From: Aureobasidium sp. EXF-3400
Taxonomy: Eukaryota > Ascomycota > Dothideomycetes > Dothideales > Saccotheciaceae
Reading direction: 5' to 3'
Assembly: GCA_024195585.1 (NCBI GenBank)
Contig: SWBL01000198.1
Location: forward strand, 1-64,000
DNA length: 64,000 nucleotides
This document shows positions 10,623 through 21,714 of the stretch, piece by piece. The number at the start of each line of letters is the position of its first letter. Position 1 is the first letter of the stretch. The translations under genes and the position numbers were made by a program. The notes beneath the pieces are model-generated. The model made no database searches. It saw nothing but the letters and a program-made list of their open reading frames with translations, and was not told where the DNA came from.

Positions 10623-11565
10623 ATGCGAGCCACACGATCAACACAACTGCTTTGTTCGCGCCTGCTGTCGTGGAACGTTGCTGTCGCAAGACAATGTAGC
10701 TTCCGGTATCACTTACTTCCCCATTGCATACTACCTACGAGACTGACAATAGCTCTTCACAGTCCATCAACCCTGGTCGCAGCCACCATAACACACCACA
10801 CAGCAACCATCCGCGCCTTCAGCAACACAACTCCCACATACAAAAAAGGCGGCAAAGCAGCACGAGAAGCCTCACGCTCCGACTCGTCCTCATCCTCATC
10901 CTCTGCAGCCCCAGCAACAGCAGTAGGCTCAGAAGACCCCTTCGACTTCAGCGCCTTGGAATCAGACATCAACGATGCAGTCGAGAAACTGAAAACCGAT
11001 CTTTCGCAATTGAGACAAGGAGGCAGGTTCAACCCTCAAGTGCTTGAGAGCTTGAGGGTACAGCTGAAACAAGGTGGACCTGTGAAGTTGGGGGATTTGG
11101 CACAGGTGGTTCCTAAAGGACGTGTTGTGCAGGTTGTGGTTGGCGAACAAGAGGTACGGTTGCCTTTTATACTCAAAGGAGAAAATGACGGCAGAGAGCT
11201 AACCATAAACACAGCACCTCAAACCCATCACCTCAAGCATCCAATCCGCAAACCTAAACCTCACTCCCCAAGCCGACCCTACCGGTCAAAACCCATTGCT
11301 GTTATCCATCCCCATCCCTCCTCCCACTGCCGAGTCCAGAAAAGCAACCGTCAATGCAGCAGCAAAAGCAGGAGATGTCGCAAACAATGCAGTCAGAAAT
11401 GCAAGACAGGGACAACAGAAGAAACTGAGGGCTATGCAGCTGGCTAAATCTGCGAGACCGGATGATTTGAAGAAGGCCGGTACGCAGATGGAAAAGGTTG
11501 TTGACAAGGGTGTGCAGGAGGTCAAGAAGATTGTGGATGCGGCTAAGAGGGCTTTGGATGCATAG
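10623..11565 (+). CDS. RRF1: Mitochondrial ribosome recycling factor
   Basis: The start MRATRSTQLLCSRLLSWNVA is a basic, acid-poor mitochondrial presequence, and a Ser-rich linker follows. The RRF domain is read from EDPFDFSALESDINDAVEKL through VLESLRVQLKQGGPVKLGDL and, after an intron at 11154-11214 (GTACGG donor, CTAAC branch, ACAG acceptor), from HLKPITSSIQSANLNLTP to a final KKIVDAAKRALDA helix. Recycling factor splits post-termination mitoribosomes together with the mitochondrial EF-G2. A second candidate intron at 10706-10762 is 57 nt, in frame and free of stops. The protein is about 294 residues unspliced and 275 spliced. The gene is convergent with the MutL homologue. Confidence 0.85.
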
Positions 11566-11927
11566 AGAAGAGGTGAGATGGTCGTATGTGTAAGATAGAT
11601 TTCCGAGGTGAATGTATACTGTACTCTACAACTTCTTGATTGGTATGCATGATAGAATGGAAAACGCTCAGGACAAATGCTTTGATGCTTGACTCGAAAG
11701 TAAGCAATCTCTTCTTGATTGGTATATCGTATGCGTTAATATGCCAATATAACATCTTCTTCTAGCTAAAACATTCAAGGGTATCATACCAGCAAAAAAA
11801 AGCCATCCGAACAAAAAGCTACCTCTTAGGCGCTGTAATAGAGCAAAAACACCCATTCCTCATCAGCAAATCTACAACCATAACAAACTCAGTCAAACGA
11901 AGCAAAACACAAGAACATCTGCTCTTC
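11566..11927. other. Convergent intergenic region (3' ends)
   Basis: These 362 bp between the RRF and MLH2-like stop codons are AT-rich 3' UTR sequence. Nothing else was seen. Confidence 0.4.
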
Positions 11928-14489
11928 TCAGGCGTTGGTAATGGTACCCCATCTACCCATGGCGTTCCTGACTACATCACCCAGATCGCGAACCAACTCA
12001 CTTTGCGGTTCGAGTTTCAGCAAAGATTGACTTATCGAGAAGGTCCAGCGCTGCACATCACCTTCCGCAAAACTTCTCTTCAGGTCTACTTCGGTATCAA
12101 ATGCAGGTGCATTCCACGCCACGAAAGTACCTTGTGGCTCGATATCTTGCAACTTCTCAGTCAGGTCTTCAACTGTTGTTGACACATTGGCAGTCCATCC
12201 TTGAGTCTGTGAATCTGCTGGTACCATCTCGAGTGGTAAAGTAGACGACTTGGTACGTCGTACTCGTTTTGGATCTGATTCTCCAGTACGACGGCGGCGA
12301 GGACGGTCCTCATATTCTGAACCACTGTCATCATCATCTGCTCTGCCGTTGCCAGATGTTTCGTGCAGTGCACGCTCATCTGTCGTTCTGCGGCGTCTGG
12401 GTTTTGACGCTGGGGCTGGACGTGTAGGCTCTACGAATTGAGTGCTGGCGAGGTCAAGTTCACTAGCCTTGACGAACCCCTTAGGTTGCATCTCGCGGCG
12501 ACCCTCGTCCGGTAATATATTCTCGATGTCTGCGTTTGCTGGAACACTGGCTGCAGGAGTGACCGACTGCTGTTCTCGTCCTCGGCCCAGAAAGTCACGA
12601 ATGTCTGCGTTGTTGGGAGGAGGTGTAGCACTTGATGTATATGGTTCACCGTGCGGAACTAGACCCTCTCCACTTTGTCTCTGCGACCGTCCTTTTCGCG
12701 CAAACTGCTTCGACGTCTGTGATTCGGGGAAGTGGAACCATGCATCGCGCTCAGGGTCGACTGGAGACACGAAGGGCTTATTGACGAATTGTCGAGGCTT
12801 TTGTTTTGGTGGACTGCGTCTTCTTGGTGATGCTTCTGGTATCATGTCTAAAGGAGTACCTTCTAGATTTTGCTGGAGAGAATCGGTCATCGCATGGGGC
12901 GCTGGAGATGATACGAAGGCTTCAACGCTGTTCCGCATTGGCGACATGTGATATACCGGGGGAGGAAGATTAGATGGCCCAATGACTCGACGAGGACCAG
13001 TGCTTTCGGACTCCTCTGACGGAACAAACATGGGCGATGACTGCCGAGGTGTCGGTAATGCTGGCGTATCTTGTTGGGGTCGATGCATCTCGGAATCAGG
13101 TGAACTTGCTCCACGTGGAAGGCTCGACGCTTGCTTAGCTGGGGTCAGGAGCTGAATGTTGACGTTGTTCCTTCTGTTGCTGTAGGCATTCATCTTAGCA
13201 GTTATCCATGGGTTTGACATGGCAGTACTTGTGAGAGATTCCGGTTGTTCTTCTTCCTCGGCAGCGGTTTCTCTGGGCTGATCTACCGAGTCCATGAACA
13301 GAGTGAGATCATCTTCATCAAGATCATACATGTTGCTCGTTGGCTTGGCCGGGTGTGGTCTTGTTCCCGGTCCTGGCGTCGCGAACAGTTCGCGGTCGTT
13401 GTTTGCAGACTCTCGAGCAACCGCGGGTTGATCTGAGGCGCCTTTCTCCGGATAGCATATCAACATCAGCCTTCTGACAGCCTCGACAACCTTGTCCACG
13501 TCGCCAAACAAAACATCATCCTTTGCTGGCTCAATATTGACATCGTAGCTGCCGGGTGGACAACACAGTGATAGATACAGGAAAGGGTCCTTAGTATCTC
13601 CTAGCAATGCCGATTCTTTGAGGCTTTCCTTGTAGGTTCTGACAAGCTGTCTAGATATGCCTCGGGAAGAAGTTAGAGGTCGGTCGTTAACCGAGACGTA
13701 CTGTCCCAACCCACTGATCTTCGAAGCATGTGCGTCAGGGCGAGGAAGAAAGGCTTGCACAGTGAAACTCTCGTACTCCAGCTCGGCCCAGACACACTGA
13801 GAAGCGCAAGGCCGTCCTACGACCTTGAAGGCTGTATCTTCGATTTCACCGCCAATCTTGGGTGCATACGTCCAATTATCCTTGTCGTTCTTTGCCTTGA
13901 TAACCTTCAACGACAGTCTCGTAGCCGGTCTGGCAAAAGCATATGATTGCAGCAATTGCTTGATCTTCGTCAAAGTCTTGGGTGCAGCCTTCAAGGCAAC
14001 TTGCTTGCGGACCGGCTGGCTTTTCAGAAAATTGACAATGCGAATTGTGGTTCCGGGTGGGTGAGTAGCACGATCTTGCACTGGATCGCCAATCTGACAT
14101 ATCTTGATAGCAGTCGCAACGCTTTCACCTTCGACTCTTGTAGTGATGGTCATTTCACCACTCATCTCCAATGCACTGCTCAAGGCTTCACCTCGAAAGC
14201 CGAGATAGGATGAACCTACAAGGGCAAGATCTTTTTCATCCTTGAGTTTGCTGGTACAATAAGGTTTTGCCACGAGTGGTCTATCGGTGGGAGCAATTCC
14301 ATGGCCATTGTCTTTGACTTGGATCACGTCGAGTGTGTTTGCCGAAATCTCGATAGTGATATTAGATGCTCGCGCGTCAAGGGCGTTGTCAATAAGTTCT
14401 TTGACCACAGAGACTGGATCTGTCAGGGCCTGGCCAGATCGAATCGTGCGTACAGCTGTCTGTGGAAGAGCGTGTATCGACATGGTCAT
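11928..14489 (-). CDS. MutL-family mismatch repair protein, MLH2/PMS1-like
   Basis: This is a single uninterrupted frame of 853 residues from the ATG at 14489, or 851 from the second ATG at 14483, which gives the family-like start MSIHALPQTAVRTIRSGQAL. From that second Met, the GHKL ATPase motifs are intact: VVKELIDNALDA (26-37), DNGHG (58-62) and GFRGEAL (95-101). The transducer domain follows (VSVNDRPLTSSRGISRQLV). The long middle is disordered and rich in Ser/Pro. The C-terminus ends DVVRNAMGRWGTITNA. I see no metal-binding endonuclease motif DQHA..E or CPHGRP, which separates it from Pms1/PMS2 and Mlh3 and fits the non-nucleolytic Mlh2 (human PMS1) branch, an Mlh1 partner that modulates gene-conversion tract length and mismatch repair. 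The assignment within MutL is my inference. Confidence 0.82.
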   Translation of the reverse strand: MTMSIHALPQTAVRTIRSGQALTDPVSVVKELIDNALDARASNITIEISANTLDVIQVKDNGHGIAPTDRPLVAKPYCTSKLKDEKDLALVGSSYLGFRGEALSSALEMSGEMTITTRVEGESVATAIKICQIGDPVQDRATHPPGTTIRIVNFLKSQPVRKQVALKAAPKTLTKIKQLLQSYAFARPATRLSLKVIKAKNDKDNWTYAPKIGGEIEDTAFKVVGRPCASQCVWAELEYESFTVQAFLPRPDAHASKISGLGQYVSVNDRPLTSSRGISRQLVRTYKESLKESALLGDTKDPFLYLSLCCPPGSYDVNIEPAKDDVLFGDVDKVVEAVRRLMLICYPEKGASDQPAVARESANNDRELFATPGPGTRPHPAKPTSNMYDLDEDDLTLFMDSVDQPRETAAEEEEQPESLTSTAMSNPWITAKMNAYSNRRNNVNIQLLTPAKQASSLPRGASSPDSEMHRPQQDTPALPTPRQSSPMFVPSEESESTGPRRVIGPSNLPPPVYHMSPMRNSVEAFVSSPAPHAMTDSLQQNLEGTPLDMIPEASPRRRSPPKQKPRQFVNKPFVSPVDPERDAWFHFPESQTSKQFARKGRSQRQSGEGLVPHGEPYTSSATPPPNNADIRDFLGRGREQQSVTPAASVPANADIENILPDEGRREMQPKGFVKASELDLASTQFVEPTRPAPASKPRRRRTTDERALHETSGNGRADDDDSGSEYEDRPRRRRTGESDPKRVRRTKSSTLPLEMVPADSQTQGWTANVSTTVEDLTEKLQDIEPQGTFVAWNAPAFDTEVDLKRSFAEGDVQRWTFSISQSLLKLEPQSELVRDLGDVVRNAMGRWGTITNA

Positions 14490-14955
14490 AAACACCCCAT
14501 GTTTTTTCTTTACTCTGTAAAGGAAGAAAATGGTGTGGCAAAGAGAGACGCGATGGAACGCGAGTTGATAGCGAACATGAAACGAAACTCTTAACCAGCA
14601 ATGCCAAGCCGTCTACACTTGCCCTTTCCCCGTGGCCTTCAAGAGGTTCAATATGAGCAGCTACGACGATACGTTCTTGGTGAATCACGGTTACCTTAGG
14701 GTTACGAGGGCCTGAATCAGTGCATATTGGTTAATTGGGTCTTGGTTTACCAAGCATGATTGCAAGTATCTACAAGTGGTCAGCATTCAAGATCGGTGAG
14801 AAGATCTAAATGCCGCCGGAGGAGGCTCCTTCCATAGCTCCGTCAGCTCCGGCACTCGCGTCATTGTCGAGTGGAAGCTCGTCAACCACGAGGGTAGATA
14901 AATATAAACTCCATCCACCCAAATATTCATCATTCTTCTACGATCAACTATAATC
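14490..14955. promoter_or_regulatory. Divergent promoter region (MLH2-like gene / DsbA-like gene)
   Basis: These 466 bp lie between divergent start codons. A TATA-like sequence (ATAAATATAAA) sits near 14898-14908, about 50 bp before the DsbA-like ATG. No other feature was seen. Confidence 0.45.
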
Positions 14956-15685
14956 ATGGCTCTTGCACCCAAGTTTGCTGGACAAGCTCTTTCGAGCAGC
15001 CGCGGTGTCAACCACACCCTAGAATTGTGTATGTATCTTTCAGAGCAACTGACCATACGGTTGTGTCTAACATGATTTAGTCCTTGACTATGTGTGCCCC
15101 TTCAGCAAGAAGCAATTCGACACCTTCTACAACGAGGTCGCACCCATCGTCGAGCAAAAGTACTCGAACAACCTTCAAGTCATCTTCCGCCAGCAGATCC
15201 AGCCATGGCACCCTTCATCTACCCTAGTCCACGAAGCTGCCGTTGCCGTTCTCAGGACCGACCCTTCCAAGTTCTGGCCCTTCTCCGCTGCCCTGTTTGA
15301 CAAGCAGACCGAGTACTTCGATGTCAATGTCGTCAATGAGACCAGAAACCAGACTTACAAGAGACTTGCCAAGCTTGCCGCTGGTGTTGGTCTGGATGAG
15401 AGCAAGATCTACAGTCAACTCGAGATCTCTGATAAGCCTGGTCCGGACGGAAGCTTGAACACAGGCAACCAGGTGACCAACGATCTCAAGTTGCTTATCA
15501 AGGCTGGTCGTTTGGTCGGTGTACACGTCTCGCCCACCGTTCTGTTCAACGTAAGCACGGACGAACCAATCTGATGAGGGATGCATGTATACTGATACCA
15601 ATCGCAGGGTCTCAATGAACCAAGCATCTCGAGCAGCTTCACAAAGAAGGATTGGGAGGAGTGGCTTCAGAAGAACGTTGTTTGA
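14956..15685 (+). CDS. DsbA-like thioredoxin-fold protein
   Basis: There are three exons (14956-15028, 15081-15550, 15608-15685) in unbroken phase, giving 206 residues. The start is MALAPKFAGQALSSSRGVNH. The core FLDYVCPFSKKQFDTFYNEV places a single cysteine at the usual redox-site position at the end of the first strand, with Phe-Ser replacing the second cysteine of a CxxC. Later come FRQQIQPWHPSSTLVHEAA and a cis-Pro-like loop HVSPTVLFNG, both typical of the DSBA-like thioredoxin family (Thioredoxin_4/DsbA-FrnE fold). The lone Cys argues against a classical disulfide oxidase and for a glutathione-type or monothiol role, but the substrate is unknown. No signal peptide was seen, so it is probably cytosolic or organellar. 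It is convergent with the sugar transporter. Confidence 0.78.
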
Positions 15686-16312
15686 CTCGACCACCCCAAA
15701 CTCTGATGGCATTCCAAACATACTAGTCTGCACATAAATTGTACCACGTCTTATTCAAGTTCTGTAGTAAAGGCGCTCATGAGTTGATGGAGAAGGCAGG
15801 CTCATGTGTAGGTCCAAACTAGTATTATCATAGTACAAAGAGTCTATATCTCCCAAGCTTTGTCGACGGACAGGATCTACAGCCTCCCTGTGTGCAACAG
15901 CATGCAACGCGAGAGGCTGTAGATATGCACAGTTCATAGAGTAAACATGACACATCCACTGAGAGTCGTCAAATCACCTGCTCTCCATGGACTCTACTAT
16001 CATATGGAAAGCACTGTGCATTTTGATGGATTTAATTTCACTTGTGTGTAGTCGTGAGAGTGGGATGGGAGTTACAGACTTTTGTGCACGTCAAGGGGTG
16101 AGATTGACTATCGCCAAAAATCACGTTCCAGGGTACTTCATGGCAGTCAATAGGAAGCAAGTGATGTGTAATCACTAGTGTGTGAGTAATACTGTATGAA
16201 CATCGCACCCCGTTCGGTGCGGTCAAAGCCACTTTGTGCTCGTGAATGTTAGGTCTGCATCCTCAATATCAATGCGTATCGTCTCGTAGTTTTGTACACT
16301 GTTTAACACTGT
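15686..16312. other. Convergent intergenic region (3' ends)
   Basis: These 627 bp lie between the DsbA-like and sugar transporter stop codons. There is no coding or RNA signal. Confidence 0.4.
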
Positions 16313-18380
16313 TTAGACAGTCTCCTTGGGAGCCACTTCAAGCGTCTCGGGCTTCTCTTCTTCGCTGCGCTTCTTCTCAAGGTCTTGTCCTCTCTCCAGG
16401 CGAGATGTGTCCGAGGTCGAAGCGCGGGTCTTCCAGGCAGGAGTTCCGATGTAGCGGATACCCTTGGGGTCCTCGAACATAGCGGTGACCTCCTCGAGTG
16501 GCTTGCCGGCGGTCTCTGGAAACATGAGGAAGACATGGATCCACATGGCAACGCAAAAGACTCCGAAGACGATGTAAGTCTGCCATCTAATGTTGATGAA
16601 CGCAGGAGGAACGAAATATCCCAATGAAAAATTAAATGCCCAGTTTGCCGAGGTTGCAAGTGCTGTTAGCTTTCCACGAACGCGATTTGGTGCGATTTCT
16701 GATGGATATATCCAGGAGACCTTAAAGTCATGGGTTAGTCACTTTTCGCGAGAGAGACGACGACGATACGTACAGGACCCCAAGTAGGTGCGTATGATGC
16801 GACGAAGAGGTACGAGCAAGCAATGACGGCCTTGGAAGCGGCTCCGGTAACTTCAGTGGAAGCCTCAGGAGTGTTGCCGCCGACACCTCCGGGACCAGGG
16901 TAGGTTCCGTATGCACCCAGTATTCCTGCATTGGCGAACAGCCACAACGCCATGAAGGCAGCCCCGACCAGAAGTAGAGGGCGGCGGCCCACGCGATCGA
17001 CCAGAAGCAGTCCAGGGATGGTCATGACGACGTTGATGACATACTGGATGGACGAGGAGACGAGGAGGTTGTTTCCCGACAGGCCTGCCATCTGAAAGAC
17101 GTAGGTAATATAGTACATCTAACATCGTGAAGTAAGCATGGTGGTGGTATAAGGGGGTGTGTGAAACGTGATGTTGGCGTCAAGGGGTGTTTTTGGCTTT
17201 CTTGGTGCAATTTGAACTTTTGAGAGAGCAGGAAGCTTACCATGACGTTCATGCCGGTGAGCTGGGACCAGATTTGCATGAATACAGCGATGATGGTTCT
17301 GTTGAGCATACGAGGACGGAAGAGTTCAAGGTAGGAGGCGTTCTTAGCTTCAGACTCAAGTTTGATCCATTCCCTGATCTCGTCGAACTCGCGAACAACA
17401 AAAGGACTGTTAGGATCGCCGTGGCCGTGGGTAAGTGCAAGCACTGCGCGGGTCTCCTCCCAGCGGTCCTTTGATGCTAGCCAGCGGGGAGATTCGGGTA
17501 GAAAGATCATGCCGAAGAAAAGCAAGATGGCGGGGATCATCTGGAGAGCCCAGGGAGCACGGAAGGCGCCAGTGCCGTGGATGAAGGAACAGCCGTAGGA
17601 TATGTAGAACTGAAGGGACAGTCGATCAGCATCTTACTTGAATAGGATATGGCATCTTGGCACAAATTTTCGATAGACACCATCTTGCGGCTGTCGATTC
17701 GTGCTACTGGTATCCTTGCGTACATACCATGATCATAATACTGTGATATGTCAGTAGTTGTTCATAAAATGGTGTGATGTGTTTCATACCCCCAGGTGAT
17801 GGCCCACTGCTGAGCACCGACAAGCTTTCCTCTCTTGCTTGGGGGCGCGACTTCCGAGATGTAGACAGGGACTTGGGCAGAGCATATGCCGACACAGAAG
17901 CCATTGATTATACGGCCGACGATGAGCATGGCAATGTTCTGAGAGGCGGAGACGATAATGCATCCGATGACCCAAATGACGGCCCCAACTTGAATGGCGA
18001 TCTTGCCTGTGAGGTGAGAACAAAAGTCAGAGTCAATTGCGATATCAAGACTGACAGCTGATACTTACGACCGAGGCGATCGGAAAGGTAACCAGAGCAC
18101 AGAGCAGCGAGCCACGAACCTCCGGCCATGGCAGCTGTGATTCCACCTTGGACATCAGCTCTAGGACCAAGACACTCGCCAGCAGCATTGAGTCCCTGCT
18201 GGTTGAAGTAACATTTGTATGGCTGAAGACGCGTCAGTGTCGGATCGTCAGTATGAGGGCCTCGACACATACCTGGGTAGCGATGATGGCACTCATCGAA
18301 GAGATATCGAAGCCAAAGAGTCCGCCGCCAATGACAGCGATCGCAGCGATGAAGTAGGGGTTGCCAATTTGTTTCACCAT
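16313..18380 (-). CDS. MFS sugar (hexose-type) transporter
   Basis: There are seven exons (18380-18273, 18222-18069, 18006-17790, 17740-17728, 17609-17241, 17118-16774, 16720-16313), giving 537 residues. Exon 4 is only 13 nt (IMIM). The start MVKQIGNPYFIAAIAVIGGG leads to GLFGFDISSMSAI in the first helix. Sugar-porter signatures are SGYLSDRLGRK (loop 2-3), FLPESPRWLASKDR (after TM6), WSQLTGMNVMMYYITYVF (TM7), VDRVGRRPLL (loop 8-9) and MFPETAGKPLEEVTAMFE at the end of TM12. These residues define proton-coupled or facilitative hexose transporters of the plasma membrane (Hxt/HGT-like). The sugar cannot be told from sequence. A 102-bp tandem duplication starts only 16 bp upstream of the ATG, so it falls in the 5' leader or promoter. 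Confidence 0.9.
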
Positions 18381-18395
18381 CTTGTCGGTTGTCCT

Positions 18396-18597
18396 CGATG
18401 GCGAGGTAATTTCAGGTGTGGGTTAGTAGTTGTTGTGAGATAAGTTAAGTGTGAGTAGCGTGGAGAAGCAGAAAACGCAGCCAGACGAGCAGTGATTCGA
18501 TGGCGAGGTATTTTCAGGCGTTGGTTAGTATTTGTTGTGAGATAGGTTATGTATGAGTAGCGCGGAGAATCAAGAAACGCAGCCAGACGAGCAGTGA
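18396..18597. repeat. Tandem duplication, two ~102-bp copies
   Basis: Copy 1 begins at 18396 and copy 2 at 18498. Both begin CGATGGCGAGGTA and end CCAGACGAGCAGTGA. By eye they differ at about a dozen positions with no indels. The unit is a multiple of three and carries no stop in one minus-strand frame, but no ATG opens that frame. It lies immediately upstream of the sugar transporter start. Confidence 0.9.
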
Positions 18598-19808
18598 ATG
18601 TCAATATATACAAACTAGGTCCAAAGCATCCCACCTTCCTTCACTTTTCATCCGCGATCACGAAAAGCACTAGACAACAACTCACGTCGTCCGGAGTAAC
18701 TGACATGCTGTGGAATGCCGTAAGCCGTGAGTACTCGGAACCCTTCAATCTACACCTCGTGTTTTCATTGGATGGTCACACCAACATCGTGGTCGCGGAA
18801 GGTTGCATCCTCATGTCGATCGCCTTTTCCAGTTTTCTTCTCCATGGCACAGGTCTCTATGCCCCACAGCTCATCTCCATGTATGCTTGCTGTCTCCAGT
18901 TCTCCCGACTTTCTCCAGCTCTGCATTCGGCCCTTCTGTGGATAATGCCAGGCTTCGGAAGATTTGACGGTAGGAACACGACCTCATGGCATACAACACT
19001 GTTGCGATGGAACCTTTGCAGGTCTGTCGACACTCATGCGAGCATGTATGTCGCAACGCCTTGCTGCTCAATGACCTCAGGTCACGCCGACCATAGCAGC
19101 CAAGACTTCACCGTACTTGTACTTGTAGAGAAGTGTCATGCTTACGCTAGAGCTTCGATGGAGCGATGGACGTCTGCCCAGAAACATGGACATGCGGTTA
19201 AAGTCAAGCCAACCACGCGTGAGGCGTTTTTCAGGGTTGTTTGGTGGCTTGCGCCCAGCAAGAAATCGCGATCCGGGTTCCGAAATGCTTCTCTTACTAG
19301 ACACAACGGTCAAACTTTGTCACATTCACAGACACCCTTCAAGAGACTGAGGCGTCTACGCAACTACTCTATCTAGACATATGATCGTTCATGGCTCGGG
19401 CAGGAGTTTTGGGGGCCATGTCAGGATATCTTGTCAAGCATGACAATACAAGTAGCCCTGGATGCTCATAACCGAGTTGGAAATGATCTGCCCTGTTCCC
19501 AAATCACCATCCTACGATACGAAACGGAAAAATTGCCCATCTTGCTCCATGGTGCTGTCATTTCAAGACCCACCCACATCGTCTAGGACTCTCCTGTGGA
19601 GCCCGAAAACAACCATTATAACCGAAGCTGGATGTTTCGTGAGAAAATTCTGTAGCATAATGCATTGTCTGAGCAATGCCGTTTCTTGCTTTGCACTGAC
19701 TGTCAAGATTTCAGGGCAGGCGTGAATACAAATGCTTTCGATCTCGGGCAAGAGAGTATTAACCAACAAACAATTACAACGCTAAACCGACTATCCCTAA
19801 TAATCCCT
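18598..19808. other. Intergenic region between sugar transporter and CorA-like gene
   Basis: This 1.2-kb region holds the far promoter of the sugar transporter and the 3' end of the CorA-like gene. A plus-strand frame stays open at 18705-19376 (224 codons from an ATG) but has no family resemblance or convincing composition, so I do not call it a gene. Confidence 0.4.
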
Positions 19809-21714
19809 CTACCGAAGCACAGCCCTCTGCCTCTGTGTAGCTCTAATCTTCGCCTGCCTCTGCTTCCTCCCCCTCCTCGCCTTAGCAAGATGGAACCTCG
19901 CTGCCCAGGTCTTTACGGTCCTGTAGCCCACCCCGCCTCCAATCATTACCATAAACACAATAGTCGTAGGAACAGCAATAATCCAGAAATAGACATCCGA
20001 GTGCTTAATGCCAGGGAAATCTTCGAAATTCATGCCAAAGTAGCCGCAGAGGAAGGTCAAGGGTGCGAAAAAGACGGTTACGAGGGCGATGATGGACATT
20101 GTGGTGTTTGTGCGGGCACCTGTCAAAGGTCAGTATGGTGGAGGATACAAGGCGGAAAGGCCGCTTACCGATAGTATTGAACATCAGAGATGACAAGTTG
20201 TTAGCTGATGCATCCATCTGCTCAAGCGATTGAATGATGGTGATACAGTGATCCAACACATCACCAAGGTAGACATGAGCGAGGGGACTCATGACCACAG
20301 TTGTGGGAGATGTTGTAAAGAGACGCTTTGGTTGTGGTCGTCGGTGATCACTGACTTTGCGCGACGACGGCTGCGAGGGCAGCGGTGCGCTAGGAAAAGG
20401 CTCAGATTTGTGATCTCGAAGCGAGTTAACGAGATTGACAATGGGCTTGAACAGATTCTGGAGCATGTCAATTTCCTCAGTGAAGATATGCAGGGCCTTG
20501 GAGGTGTTCATTGAGGGATTGGTGAGTACATCGATCTGTAAGTCTTTTCGCGCTTTGTTATAGGCTTCTTTGACGGGGATGGCCAAATCCACGATGGCAT
20601 CAATGATGGCTTGCATTAACAGCGATGAGTCGGCACTACGGCGTAACATAGTGGCGGGACTCTTCAGTCGCTCCAAGATGGGTTCTTCGACATCAGCGCC
20701 AGAGTGTTCGAAGAATGAGATCACGGTGTTGTCGCTGACCAAGAACATCGAGACCTGCTCGACGCTGACGACAAGGTTCTCTTCAAACAGTGCGGAATGC
20801 TTTTCCATGAAGAGAGTGTGCTCAGGGTTTTGCATACTCTCATAGCGATGTAGCGTTCTGATGTTTTGCAGCGGCGCGCCATCTGCTGTCGAACTGTGTG
20901 CTCGGATCATATCTCCCATCTTATCCAGACCCTCAGGATCACGGTATTGTGGTAGGTTAGACTGCTGTCGCTTCGACTTCTTGAAAGGCTTTTTCCAGAA
21001 AGGGATGCGCTCTCGTTCCGGATGATGCTCGTGCGCTTCATCAATCTCATCATAGTGTATTGGTTGCTCATCGTCAGAACAATCGCAGTCGTCGGCATCA
21101 GCATGCGAATGTATACGAACAAGCTTCTGCAGAGTTAAAACCACAAACGCATGATCAGAGTACCAATCACACTTTGTGCGGGTTCGCGTGTTGATCAAAT
21201 CCTCAATGGCCAGTCTATGCAGTCCATAATGTTGACCAAGGATCTTGATGACATCCCAACTCAATCCATTGACCGAAATCCAGCGGCAAGGCAAATGAGG
21301 CGGTCGCTTTTCAGACAAGACTTCTTCCAGCGAATCGTTGTCAGTTTGCACAGACTCCATGTGCTCAGCACTGAAATCCGCAACCAAAATATCGCATCTC
21401 GCGCGCAGGGCTTCCAGGTGCGGACTCACTCTCTCGGCATCAGTATCGATTCCAGGTTCGGCGCCGGGCTGCCAGTTTGGGCGACTAGGTTCATGGTATG
21501 TTTTGACCGTGTTAGACCTTGACAATCGTCTTTGGATAGGTGTGTTATCGTTCGAAAAATATGACGCCCCCGAGGCGACACTTCCAAGCCGCTGGCGACC
21601 GGTTGGAATCTCGGGACTACGAGGACTGGTAACGGAGCTGCGTCCTGCCGGCCCTTGATCCTGGAAAGCCACTCTGTCCGGCGACTGGAAGTCTCTGACC
21701 GTGGTGTGGTCCAT
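19809..21714 (-). CDS. CorA-type magnesium transporter (Alr/Mnr-like)
   Basis: There are two exons (21714-20169 and 20119-19809), giving 618 residues. The start MDHTTVRDFQSPDRVAFQDQ opens a Ser/Pro-rich disordered N-terminus. The cytosolic CorA domain includes WISVNGLSWDVIKILGQHYG, HRLAIEDLINTRTRTKCDWY and a long helix EEIDMLQNLFKPIVNLVNSL. The C-terminus has two membrane helices with the diagnostic YFGMNF pore motif (GMN near 544-546) after FFAPLTFLCG, then VYFWIIAVPTTIVFMVMIGG and a basic tail. GMN proteins form pentameric Mg2+ channels of the plasma membrane, vacuole (Mnr2) or mitochondria. The absence of a presequence and the long acidic and disordered insert (ERERIPFWKKPFKKSKRQQS) favour the Alr/Mnr group. 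The intron falls just before the first membrane helix. Confidence 0.92.

Noticed and set aside
18705..19376. 224-codon plus-strand frame next to the sugar transporter
   Set aside because: No family resemblance, Cys/Trp/His-rich composition unlike the neighbours, and it lies in a promoter/3' region. It is probably chance.
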